In this document: piece by piece, positions 49,281 to 59,840 of the stretch | Position numbering within the stretch: the first letter of the stretch is position 1 | Layout: the number at the start of each line of letters is the position of its first letter | Assembly: GCA_008360975.2 (NCBI GenBank) | Contig: CM039182.1 | Coordinates: forward strand, 54,262,491-54,326,490 | Length of the DNA stretch: 64,000 nucleotides | Direction: 5' to 3' | Source of the DNA: Lichenostomus cassidix | Lineage: Eukaryota; Chordata; Aves; Passeriformes; Meliphagidae | Notes under the pieces: model-generated | Told to the model about the DNA's origin: nothing | Seen by the model: the letters and a program-made list of their open reading frames with translations, nothing else | The model's database searches: none | Translations under genes and position numbers: made by a program

Positions 49281-50140
49281 GTGGGAAGAGATTTGATGGC
49301 TAAGGTGGAGATGCAAATTAATTTTGTGGGAAATTATACAGAGGCTAACACTGTGGTAACTTTGTGTAAAATGTCTGAGAAGGCTTATGCTGAAATCAAC
49401 CCAGAAGTGTGGGCAGCCCCAGGAAAATATGGAAAATTAGATATAGAGCCTCTACTAATTACTTTCAAGCAACCAGGACAAGTGGTGTCTAAGAAGCAGT
49501 ACCCTATCTCAAGGGAGGGAAGGAAAGGGTTACAGCCTGTCATTGAATCCCTGCTAAAGGCAAGTCTTTTGGGGTCATGTATGTCTCCCTATAACACTCC
49601 TGTCCTGCCAGTTAAGAAAAAAGATGGAACCTACCGAATGGTGCAGGATTTGAGAATAATAAATGAAATTGTTAAACCCAGGCATCCCACAGTTCCAGAT
49701 CCCTATACCATTCTAAATCAAATCACTTCCTCACATCAGTACTATTCAGTACTGGATTTGAAAGATGCTTTCTGGGTGTGTCCAATTACAGAGGACAGTA
49801 AACAGTGTTTTTGCCTTTGAGTGGGAGCAGGAGGAAGGGAAGAGAATGGTAAAACAGCAATTGACATGGATGGTCCTCCTGCAGGGATAAACAGAGTCAC
49901 CGGTTTTGTTTGGGCAAGCCTTGCAGAAAATATTAAGAGAATTTACCCCACCCTCAGGAGTTAGGTTGCTGCAGTATGTGGATGATTTACTTTTATCAGG
50001 AGAGCAGGAAGAAGTGGTTGAAGAGGCTACTGTGAAGCTGCTTAATTTTCTTGCAGAAAAAGATCTTAAAGTGTCTGAAAAAAAGGTGCAGTTGGTAGAG
50101 AAAAAAGTTAAATATTTGACACACTTTTGATTGGAGGTTT
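49281..50140 (+). pseudogene. pol: Reverse transcriptase remnant
   Basis: Motifs in order: QYPISREGRKGLQPVIE, SPYNTPVLPVKKKDGTYR, MVQDLRIINE, YSVLDLKDAFW, then stops near 49818 and 49888, then FGQALQKILREF and LLQYVDDLLLSG (YVDD at 49975-49986). YVDD and LPVKK with RMVQDLR are gammaretroviral. Three or more breaks. Confidence 0.9.
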
Positions 50141-51371
50141 ACAGTGTATTGATCCAGAAAGAATAGAAGGAATCTCAAAAGTATCATTACCCCAGACAAA
50201 AAAGGAGTTATGGCAATTCTTAGGGTTGGTGGGGTACTGTAGAACATGGATGGAAGATTTTACTGTTGTAGCCAGACCTTTATATGACTTTTTAACCAAA
50301 GACAGTCGTAATGTTGTGGTATGGACACCAGAGGGAGAGCAAAGCTTTAAAACATTGAAAGACAAATTGGTTAATGCCCCGGTCTTAGCTCTTCCAGACT
50401 CAGAAAAAGAATTTGAGTTATATGTGGATGTTAACAGGGCCATGCTAAAGGAATTTTGGTACAAGAGCATGGGCAAACACGATGGCCTGTTGCTTATTTT
50501 TCTAAGTTGCTGGATCCAGTGGCCAGAAGCTTGGCCTCATTGTCTGCAGAATTGTGCAGCTGCAGCTTTGATGGTGACTGAGGCCTGAAAGCTGACAATG
50601 GGAGGATATCTGATTGTTAAAATTTCACACCAAGCTTTGTTAACTGAAAGATACTCTAAGTGGATGATCAGCTTATTTGGTTGTTATAGTATGAATCTTG
50701 TTTAATGGAACAGGAATATTTTGAATTGAGAAGCGGGGAAGAGTTTAACCCAGCCTCCTGTTTGGGCCGCCCTGAGGAGGGGGGCCAGAAAGAAATCCAT
50801 GACTGCATTCAAGTAATAAACCTCCAGACCTGGGCTAGGTAAGATTTGTGAGACGGTCCCTGGCCTGGAGAAGAGAATGTTTTTATTGATGGGTCATCAA
50901 GGGTGATAGACAGGAAGCGATTTATGAGACATGCTATCATCAAGGGAAGGGAATTAAGGGAAGGGGGGATTACCATGTGGGATTACCACCCACATAGTCT
51001 GCTCATACAGCAGAGCTGTATGCACTTGTGAGAGCCTATGAATTATATCGGGACAAGAAAGTGAATATTTCTATGGACTCTAAATATGCGTATGGAGTAA
51101 TACATGCATTTGGGAAACTATGGGAAGAAAGATGTTTACTAACCTGCAGTGGAAAAACATTAGCTCATGAGACCTTAATTTCTCACCTGTTGGAAGTGGT
51201 GAATTTACCAAAAAGGGTGGCAATAATACACGTTAAGGGACACCAGGCAGGGAGCTCAGAAGAAGCAATAGGTAATCGACTGGCTGATGAAGATGCCTAA
51301 AACAGCCTACATGAAACAGAGGCCAGGGCAAATTAGAAGTAGACAAATTTATTCGAGACCTTCAAGATACA
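50141..51371 (+). pseudogene. pol: RT connection and RNase H remnant
   Basis: The connection piece (LWQFLGLVGYCRTWMEDF, 50205-50265) and PDSEKEFELYVDV lead into RNase H, whose end shows ISMDSKYAYGVIHAFG and VIHVKGHQ-like IIHVKGHQAG (51028-51300). A TAA follows, then a further pol-like frame (LEVDKFIRDLQDT) up to the nested LTR. Confidence 0.85.
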
Positions 51372-51678
51372 CTCGGGCAAGTAAAGTCCCCCTCAAGGGA
51401 CTACACCTAAAATGGATGCCGGGTCACTAGCTCTTCATTTTTTATAAGTTTTGTCTTATTAGCATATTGGTTCCTAATTCTCCAATCACACCTTCAGGTG
51501 ATGATACTGACCACCCCAGGCCCTGCTCCCCCCTTTCCACTGTTGTTTACGTATTGTCAGGCCCTAGGGTAACGAACATGTCCTTGAATCTCTATCCAGA
51601 GAGCTTTGTTTTGGCTAAATGTGTTGGGAACAGAGGCTTCCAGCATTCTGTAAGAGCACAGAACTACACCAAGTTACA
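51372..51678 (-). mobile_element. Solo ERVK/alpha-like LTR nested in pol
   Basis: Minus-strand start TGTAACTTGGTGTAG, TTATAAAAAATG TATA-like box near 51447. A perfect 6 bp duplication GATACA flanks it (51366-51371 and 51679-51684). About 307 bp, the size of alpharetrovirus-like LTRs. The inner end is not CA, so a base or two of drift is likely. Confidence 0.75.
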
Positions 51679-52920
51679 GATACACGAAGAGGAAAAAAAC
51701 CCCAAAATTATTAAGGCATCAGCTTGGAAAGCTGCACTGCTACCAGAAACCTCTAAGATCATCTCTTTGCTGCCAGTAGCTCCACCATGGCCAGAGAAAC
51801 TATCTTTTCCAAAAGAGGAGCTTGAGATAATTAAGAAGAGTGGAGTAGAGGAAAGAGAGGATAATTGGTTTACAAAGAATGGTAAGCAATGGATACCAAG
51901 AGCTCTAGCCTTACAAGTATTAAAACAACTCCATGGGAGGAGTCATTGGAGCTCTTGGGGTTTGGCAGAGGCGTTCCTCAAAATGACATGCTGCTGTGGG
52001 TCTTTTTAATCTGACAAAATGAGCTATTGAGGGTTGTTTGATTTGTGCTAAAATCAATGACAGGGTTACAAAGAAAATTGCCAAGGGAGGGAGACCTTGG
52101 GCTGTACATCCCTTCCAAAGATGCCAAGTGGATTTTACTGAAATACCTCAAGTAGCAAGGTTTTAAATATCTTCTGGTAAAAGTATGTCAGCTAGCAGGA
52201 TGGCCAGAAGCATTTCCAACTGCTTCAGCAACTACAGGATCGGTTATTAAGGTGTTTTTGGAACAAATAGCTCCACAACACGAAATTGTAGAAGCAATAG
52301 ACTCAGATAGGGGAATTCACTTTACAGGAAAAATTCTTCAAGAGGTCATGGCTGCTTTAGGCATACAATGGAGCCCCCATACCCCCTGGCACTTCCAGAG
52401 TTCGGTTTGGGTAGAAAGAATGAATGGGGAAATAAAGAAACTCCTCTTGAAGCTGGCAATAGAAACTAAGATGCTATGAGTACAGCTTTTGCCACTGGCT
52501 TGAGCAACAATAAGGGCCAGGCCCAGAGAAGATATTCAGTTATCTTCCTTTGAACTGATGTTTGGAATTCCTTACCCTTGTAGTTCCCAGCCTAGTGGGG
52601 GGTAGAGATAAGTGATGTATATTTAAAACAATATGTGGCCCGGATACTGTCTCTTGTGAAATCTCTTTGACCGGAAGCTCAGCTGGCAGAGACCCGGCCT
52701 TTGGACTTTGCTGTTCACAACATCTAGCCAGGAAATTGGGTCCTAATTAAGGTGTGGAAAGAAGCACCACTGGTGGCAAAGTGGCGTGGACTTTTCCAAG
52801 TGTTACTGACCACAGAAACAGCCATCAAGACAGCTGAACACGGAATGATCCATCACACTCAAGTCAAGGCCTCTAAAGCCCTGGAGATTTGGCCATCTCA
52901 GAGGGAGGAAAAGGACGGAA
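51679..52920 (+). pseudogene. pol: Integrase remnant
   Basis: Zinc-region histidines in LKQLHGRSHWS, then a frame break. Core with DSDRGIHFTGKILQEVMA and WVERMNGEIKKLLLKL carrying the late glutamate region (52290-52470). C-terminal tail with decayed frames to about 52920. Confidence 0.85.
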
Positions 52921-53182
52921 AGCCATGACTGACACTCCACAAGAGTGGACTGGAGCAGTAGCCAGTGTGTTGACACCGGAGGAAGCCCTGTGTGCCTACC
53001 ACAAACTGTCTGCTGAATTGGTCTGCGTGGGCATCCCTCATCTCGGATCTCCAGTCACTGCCGGGGGGCTAATCCTTGCTGTCTTTGTTTTATGTTTAAG
53101 TGGTTTCTGTGCCTACACTCGCCACAGGTGGTGCTGAAGATAATGTAAAAATTAGATTAGATGACTAGATTACACTATTAGA

Positions 53183-54250
53183 ATGTTTTTCTTAATAATC
53201 TTACCTTTATATTGTCAGTTAGGTTTGAGCCAGAAGTGGGAGAAAAATTTTTTAACCCTAGGAGAAGAAGTAGCAAAGAACTTAAACCTCCATAACTGCT
53301 GGGTCTGTGGAGGGCCAGGAGGATCTGAAGAATGGCCATGGGTGGCCAGCCCAGTCGAACCTAAATGGTGTGAGTGAGGTACATAACAGAATGGGATTTT
53401 GGGATGAGGAAGGCAGTGCATGGCAACTTCATTGTTTTGAAAAAGGTTTTTATTTTCTAAATGGAACAGGGGGTGTATACCTGGGAAAAAGTGTTTGTGA
53501 CTGGACTCTATCTTTGGGTTTAGATTGTTGGGCCCCCAACTGTCCTCCTTATGACTGCTCCAAATACCAAAGCAGATGGAATCAAACACATATTAAGCCC
53601 ACTAATGGTAGCTAGGTAAGGTGTTCCTACCATAATTACCAAAGCGATTTTGAAGGCTGTAAAGCAGTGGGGAGGGACAGGTTTTTCAACCATTTATTTT
53701 TAACCTACCCTCGAGATAATTCTACAAGTAGGACACATGTTGTCTGGGACTATCACTGGGAGTGGCAACACCGGAATGGAACCAGAACTCTTTTTAGTAG
53801 GTTCTCGTCGAGATCTAACAAAACAGATCTGGGTTGTAACGGTAGGTAGAAACCTCATATGGGAGCTTGGAGATGCAAATATTGTGACTCTTATGGTAAG
53901 GCAACTGTTGTTGAGGGACCGTTAGGCCCAGGAAAGAAGCTGTATTTTGACCCACCAATTGATGATGAAAATTGGAAAGGCCCCTTTGCTAATGGAATCT
54001 GGGCCTTGAAAGGGCATTATTGGATTTGTGGCCAATATGCTTATCGCAGGTTGCCTCCAAACTGGTCAGGAATATTTTATGTAGAGTATATTAAACCATT
54101 GTTCTTTCTGTTACCACGAGTTCAGGGAAATCAGTTAGGAATCAAGGTATATGATCTAAATAGAGACAAGCAGTCAATAGATGCATTCCTAGCTGAAGGG
54201 AGCACCCAAAAGTGGGGAAAAGATGAATGGCCACCTGAGCGAATTATACA
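53183..54250 (+). pseudogene. env: env surface-subunit remnant
   Basis: Begins with a hydrophobic signal (MFFLIILPLYCQLGLS). CWVC at 53297-53308 is the gammaretroviral SU isomerisation-type CxxC box. Then a chain of frames with stops and shifts through 53859-54250. Envelope glycoprotein for cell entry in the ancestral virus; clearly broken here. Confidence 0.82.
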
Positions 54251-54865
54251 ACACTATGGACCAGCCACTTGGAATCCTAATGAATTAATATCAGGTCCCA
54301 GAGAACCCATTTATAATATAAATTGGATCATTAGGTTACAAGCTGTCTTTGAAATAATAAGCAATCAGAAAGCTACAGCTCTTGACCTTCTTGCTGAGCA
54401 ATCAGATGAGGAATGTGATATTTCAACATTGGATGGTACTGGATTATCTATTAGCAGAAGAAGGGGGAGTGTGTGCTGTTTGCTGTTTGCAAATACATGA
54501 CAAACTGCTGTTTGCAAACACATGACAATGGAAAACTAGTGCAACAAATAACAAAGGGAACAAGAAAGTTAGCTCATGTACCAGTCCAAATGTGGATAGG
54601 ATGGGAATGGGACATGTTTTCATGGTTACCTGGTGGTCTATGGGTTAAACAAATGTTCTTTTTCCTCTTATGTGCCATAGCAAGTCTAATTTTTTTACCA
54701 TGTATGATACCTTGCTTAGCGCTACTCATTCAGAATGTGATCAAAGGAATGCAGGTGGTAGCCATGCCTACTGATCCAGAAATGGCTATGAAAGGACAAA
54801 AATTCATGTCAGTACAAATGATCACAAAACCAAAAAAGACCCAGGAAAAACCATCAAGTCAATGA
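54250..54865 (+). pseudogene. env: env transmembrane-subunit remnant
   Basis: Includes the immunosuppressive-domain-like region near 54430-54480 in a shifted frame, a 25 bp tandem duplication at 54478-54527, then a membrane span (MFFFLLCAIASLIFLPCMI) and a cytoplasmic tail ending KTQEKPSSQ at 54865. Non-functional because of shifts and stops. Confidence 0.82.
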
Positions 54866-54902
54866 TAACTAAAAGGTTTGTAAAGACCATTATTGAGCAA
54901 AT

Positions 54903-54916
54903 AAAAAGAGGAGGGA
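54903..54916 (+). other. Polypurine tract
   Basis: AAAAAGAGGAGGGA directly before the 3' LTR; primes plus-strand DNA in retroviruses. Confidence 0.85.
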
Positions 54917-54917
54917 T

Positions 54918-55843
54918 TGAAAGGAATAAGGGAGTGTCTTTACAAACAAACAGCTGGTAAGATAAGACCTGAGTCTGCTGGTAAGGTAAGACCAATACTG
55001 AGAGATAGAAGAAACAATGGGAAATATTTCCATAGGAAAATCCACTGATTGACTTATCCAAGACTGTCCTAGGTTACAATATAGATGTATTCAAGTATTC
55101 TATTACCACCAGCTGTGGTCCGTTAGCTATTATACTCTGCTAATGACCCACCCCGAATAACAGACAATGGGCCATTAAGGACCCACCACATGACTCATGG
55201 ACTTATCTTATCCTATTGTGAGATACTCCACCCAGGAGGGAGGAGCCAAGCATTCCCACCTGGATATAACCTGGCTTTGGAACTGCCCAAGGTAGCCCTG
55301 TCTACTGGGTTCCCAGAGGACAAGAGCTACCACTGGACCTTCAGCTGGAGATCAGACCTTCACAGGATCATTGCTTCAACTGAACTACTTCAGTTGGACT
55401 GCTACCACCACCCTAACCAGGTGTCAGGTTGTATCTGACTTCGTCAGTGTCTTCCCTTGTATTATTTCACTTATTTTTAATTTTTCCTATTAATTTTAAT
55501 CCTGACTTCTGATTTCCCACTGGTTTGTTTTCAAACCAATACAAAGACTTTATTAATAAACTACAACAACAGAGACATAAGAAAAAGAAAAGGGGAATGT
55601 GTATTAAGGGGGTCTGCATTAGGGGAGATGTATATTACGTGGGGACTTCATTAGGGAAGTCTGTAATCTTGAGTACCTCAGCCAATGGAGAAAGAGAGAG
55701 GGAAATTGCAGCCGGGAATTAGGACAAAAAGGAGGCTGCATCCTCTATCAATTTGAGAGACCCCATGGGAAATGTCCATGACCTCTCCCTTTATTCATGA
55801 ATAAAGTTACGGGACTCCTCTGTCTCCTTTTTTGGACATAAAT
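54918..55843 (+). mobile_element. 3' LTR, interrupted and truncated
   Basis: Matches the 5' LTR from TGAAAGG to GGACATAAA, with a 479 bp LTR inserted at 55065 and the U5 end missing. Confidence 0.85.
55065..55543 (+). mobile_element. Solo LTR nested in the 3' LTR
   Basis: TGTCCTAGGTTACAATATAG to TTCAAACCAATACA. A perfect 5 bp duplication AAGAC flanks it (55060-55064 and 55544-55548). Comparison with the intact 5' LTR (CCAAGACTCTGGTAATAAAC) confirms the empty site. Same family as 44536-45003, opposite strand. Confidence 0.93.
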
Positions 55844-56024
55844 ATCTAGCTATTCTATATTGAGCTTGAATCTCAGAATCCTCACACACTGGACACCACT
55901 TCACTCTCAAGTTAGAAACGCGGTACCACTTTTTATGACACACAGCACATTCACACAATGGCCAAGCCTCACAGTAATTGTTTTTACATTCAGGGCAAAG
56001 AAGTATTTTTGGCGTCAGACACAA
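55844..56024 (-). pseudogene. Cys/Trp-rich module B, unknown function
   Basis: The minus-strand frame shows CPECKNNYCEAWPLC, CAVCHKKWY and KWCPVCEDSE, i.e. three CxxC pairs plus WY, looking like a zinc-binding fold. It shares with module A (56300-56606) the pattern C-x(1,2)-W-x-L-x2-C-x2-C-x3-W-Y, then about nine residues, then W-(P)C-x2-C-[ED]. A stop precedes it by three codons. I do not recognise the family. Confidence 0.4.
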
Positions 56025-56299
56025 ATCTCATTTATTTCACTCAAAGTCAAACTGCTATAAGGGAGAGAGGAAAACAGAGGAAAGGTCAAGATCTTCCTCT
56101 TTGCTCAGAGTCAAGTTACTAAGGGAAACAGAATCTTCTGTACTCAAAGTCCAGTCACCAAGGGGGAGGGAAAAACAGTCATAAAGGTCTGTGCATAATG
56201 TGATTGAAGAATGTTCCCTTTATAAAACTATATCCCAATAAGTTTCTATTACTTTTCCCTTATTGTTTAACTATATTATCAAATTTTCACTTAGCCACT

Positions 56300-56606
56300 G
56301 TCTTCCTATACAAAAAGATTTAAAAACATACACCAGAACTCTCATCACATTTATAACATGGCCACGTTGCTTTCGAAATCACAAACAATACCACTGGTCT
56401 TGACAAAATCTACACTGTGCTAAAATCCATACACAGTGGTGTGACTTCAGTCTCTTAGTCACTTTCAAACACCCACATGCAAAACAAGGGAACCCAAAGC
56501 AAAAGCCCAGTGCTTTATCAAAGCTCAATGCTTGCTCTACCTGTATTCTACAAACATGGTATGGGGTTTTTCCTATACTCTTGTTGTATAGCCACTGAGA
56601 GGGCAA
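56300..56606 (-). pseudogene. Cys/Trp-rich module A, frameshifted
   Basis: The minus-strand frame reads PCFACGC, HHCVWILAQC and CRFCQDQWYC and then a TGA at 56381-56379; a shifted frame just after gives RWPCYKCDESS. It resembles module B in order and spacing. Both modules have 56606- and 56024-based frames in the same register. Likely one decayed two-domain gene carried in the proviral leader. Confidence 0.38.
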
Positions 56607-57391
56607 AAGGTTTTTGTTTCCCTTTATCTTAGCCGCGGTGGCAACAAGCTCTAACCTAGTTTAAACACACACAACAATAACTCTAATCCAAGTTAACTAC
56701 ACAAAAATTTATACAACACATGACAAACACTTACCACAACACAGCAAACACTTTTTACAACCACAACAACAAATTACAACATAAATTCCAATATACCAAA
56801 GCTAACAATTCCCAACCATACCCAAATATTCATTCCAACTTTATTAAAACACTCGCTTCATCCCTTCACCAGCTGGTTCCCTCACAAGGATCCGAAACTG
56901 TGGTTAAAAAGACCCCCACTCACTTCACAGATCCAGACTATCTAGTCTGTGTCTCATACACACATTCACACAATCACACAAACACTGGTGTTGGCAGCAG
57001 TTCAAAAAGTTTCTCTTGCGATCCACTCAATCCACCTCCAGGATCACTAGTGGGCTGCTCTATCAGCCAGAAAATTCTCCCCTTGCCGGCTAAGGATGGC
57101 AAATTACCCCACCAATTCCTGGTTCCCCCAGCCGGCTGTTTGCAAGCTTAATCCACTCAGGGACAAAGCTGGATGCAGGGATGTCTCTCTACGATTCATC
57201 AGCAGCCCTAGCCACGCGTATACGACTTACAGGCTTCCCTATACCCAAAACACATACCGTTTCTCTGCCGTATCAGATGGTCATTGTTTGCCCCTGCAGT
57301 GAGCGGCCGAGGAGCAGAGGTCCTCCAGGAAAATCCCGGGGTGTGCCTTAGGATGTCAGCCCCTCAGTCAATCCTGCAGCCAGGCAGACTT

Positions 57392-57409
57392 TGTCCCATC
57401 TGGATGCCA
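57392..57409 (-). other. Primer binding site of the minus provirus
   Basis: Minus-strand TGGCATCCAGATGGGACA, three bases after the LTR end CCTCA. The tRNA is not certain. Confidence 0.65.
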
Positions 57410-57412
57410 AAT

Positions 57413-58017
57413 TGAGGTGTGGATTGACTCCAAAACTCAAATAGTTATGAAGTAGGTATGCCATTTATTCCAGCTGGGGTGCATAGGGGGTAGGCCCTCC
57501 AAAAGCATGCATACCTCTGCAGCACTTCACTGAGTTTATATTAGGTTACAAGTTTCATATGCATGAAGTTACACAAAGCCCCTATACATATTCATTACCT
57601 ATCCCCGTTTTGTATTATAATGAGCTCAAATTTCATTTAAATATGGTTGCACAGGTGCAGTGTCACTTGATTGAGTCAGTGGGCTCCAAGGATCGTACGA
57701 TGAAGTAACCTCGGGATGAACTCTTCACCCTGTCTCCTTGCACATGTTCCCTGGGTTCTTGGTCCAAGTCCAAACTTTAGAGCTGACTTGAGCCAGTTCT
57801 GGGATCCGAAAGCAGGATATTCGGTCACAGTGGCTAATTTTTATCAATTATTTGGCATTCCTTTCTGCATCCTTCCTTTCTGCTTGGCAAGAACAAAAAT
57901 CATTAAGCAAATGATATATTATTTTCAACAATCAGCTTCTAGTAAATCATTATCCAACCTCTGGCCTCCTAAATCAGTTCCAGAAAATTATTATCCAACT
58001 TCTAGCCCCCTTAATCA
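57413..58017 (-). mobile_element. LTR, minus (5' LTR of truncated provirus)
   Basis: Minus-strand start TGATTAAGGGGGCTAG, end CCACACCTCA, 605 bp. GGAATAAATGGC gives a poly(A) signal near 57455. Forms an inverted pair with 58557-59188. Confidence 0.87.
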
Positions 58018-58150
58018 TGTGAGCTAACTTTCTTATCCCCTTTGTTATTTCATTGTTATTTCATTGTTATTTCAATGTTATTCCATTGTCATCTATTTGC
58101 AAACAGCAGTTAGAGTCATTTAGTTTTCCACACTATGCTTCAAGTAGGCT
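58018..58150 (-). pseudogene. env: env TM fragment, minus, with 11-12 bp tandem repeats
   Basis: The minus strand matches 54510-54580 of the other provirus: CTGTTTGCAAATAGATGACAATGG and, after an expansion of TTATTTCATTG-type units (58040-58090), AATAACAAAGG and AAGAAAGTTAGCTCA. It abuts the LTR start. Confidence 0.7.
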
Positions 58151-58556
58151 TCACACAAAGCTTGCTTTCTGGGCACAGAAAACAGTCACTGCAGGGATAC
58201 TAAGGTAACATAAGGCACCTGGAGGGAAGAGCTCACCCTCTTTACATCCTTCTGATACTGCAGAAGGGCACAACATCAGGTTTACATTCCCCACTGAAAT
58301 TACTGACTCTCAGGGCAAGCCTGTAAGTTTTAGGTCAATAGTCCTAACATTATATTCTTGGGGAACCGTAGAAAACATTCAGCAGGCACTGCCTTCATCT
58401 GAACTGTGGAGACCACCATGGACAAAGCAAGCATAAGAGTGACTTCTGTTTACAAAATACAGAAAGGAAGGAGTTTCATGCCTCTTCACATGGGACAGAT
58501 GAGGCTGTGAATCTCTCTTCTGCCACCCTAGCCATGGGATGTACATGTCTCTTCAT
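58151..58556. other. Spacer of the inverted LTR pair
   Basis: No gene recognised. Confidence 0.5.
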
Positions 58557-59188
58557 TGATTTAGGGGGGGCTAGAATTTATTAATTTAGGAGAACTAGAA
58601 GCTGGATAACAATAATAATTTTTGAACTGATCTAGAAGGCCAGAGATTGGATAATGATTTACTAAGATTTGCTTGCTGAAGACAATGTATTATTCGCTTA
58701 ATGATTTTGTGCCTACCTAGTATCAGGGAGGATATAGAGAAGAGAGCCAAATAATTGAGAAAAACTACTGAGTGTGACCGAACAGCCTGCTCTCGAACCC
58801 CAGAACTGGTACAAGTTGGTTCTCCGGCTTGGACTTGGACCAAGAACCAAGGGAGCGTGCGCAAGGGAACAGGGTGAAGAGTTTGTCCTGAGGAAGACTA
58901 CTAACTTCATCCCTCATTCATCTTTGGGACCCTCGCCCACAATTAATCCATGACACTGGGCTTGTGCGAACATATTTAAATGAACTTTGAACTCATTATA
59001 ATACAAAGTGGGGATAGGTAATAAATATGCATAGGAGCATTGTGTAACTTTATGCATATGTAACATGTAACCTAATATAAACCTAGTGAAGTGCTGCTGA
59101 CAGTGGGGCTACCCCCCATGCACCCCAGCTGGAATAAATGCATACCTACTTCATAACTATTTGAGTTGTGGAGTCAATCCACGCCTCA
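58557..59188 (+). mobile_element. Solo LTR, plus, inverted mate of 57413-58017
   Basis: TGATTTAGGGGGGGCTAG to CCACGCCTCA, 632 bp, AATAAATGC near 59132. A 4 bp duplication TCAT flanks it (58553-58556 and 59189-59192), so it is an independent gammaretroviral-type insertion. Confidence 0.85.
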
Positions 59189-59192
59189 TCAT

Positions 59193-59836
59193 ATCCTCAC
59201 AAAAGAACAAGCCACTTCAAAAAGTAGCAGACAAACAGACTAATAAAAACCAGCCAGTGCTACACAGCCTTAAAACAGTCTAATAGATATTCCTCTAACA
59301 CATCGCTTACTGCAGTATTGACAGTGTCAAATCACAAATAGAGGGTTCTTCCTTGTTGTTTTGAAGTTATATTTTATCAGGGACAAATCCATCAAGTCCA
59401 TTAGAACAAAGCAGGGAAGCTCTCTGCTGCCAAGGCTCTACCCTTAAAATATCCCCTTGCCTGTACTTTAAAGTAGAGCATCTCTCACAGTCTTCATAGC
59501 AAGCCAGACCAGCATCAAATCAAGACAGTATCCAGGTTCTGTTTCTCAAACTGCATTTATAACTGTGACAACTGATTTTCAGCTCTAGCTGGGCAGCCAA
59601 ACCAGAGCTGACACGCTGGCTAACACAGTGTCAGAGACTGGAAAGGTTGATGTCCCAAGATATTTTGGGATGCATGTGGGGGGAAGAGGGGCAGGTCAGA
59701 CCTTGCCCTGGCAAGACAGTGAACTGCCGCCTACCACCCATACCTAGAGCCTGTATCCCAGCCCCACAGTGTCTGCCAATCATTGGCACACCGGAGGCAG
59801 TGCTCCACTCTCATCTATCCCTGCTTCTGAGTGGCC
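59193..59836. other. Spacer; no gene recognised
   Basis: Unique-looking sequence. The open frame at 59647-59913 has no support and enters the next LTR. Confidence 0.45.
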
Positions 59837-59840
59837 AAAT

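Larger units (their letters stand above)
45881..55843 (+). mobile_element. Gammaretrovirus-like endogenous provirus, plus, decayed
   Basis: LTR (TGAAAGGAATAAGG start), tRNA-Pro-like primer site, gag, pro, pol, env, polypurine tract and a second LTR occur in standard order. All reading frames carry stops and shifts. Three foreign LTRs lie inside it (46427-47128, 51372-51678, 55065-55543). The second LTR breaks off at about 55843, where an oppositely oriented provirus fragment begins. Clearly inactive. Confidence 0.9.
55844..57412 (-). mobile_element. Truncated provirus leader/internal region, minus
   Basis: Follows the minus-strand LTR at 57413-58017 through a primer site, so it is the 5' internal part of a provirus whose rest is lost. 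It ends where the other provirus's 3' LTR breaks. It contains the Cys/Trp-rich relics described separately and, near 56060-56190, three imperfect repeats around GACTTTGAGT/GACTCTGAGC. Confidence 0.65.
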
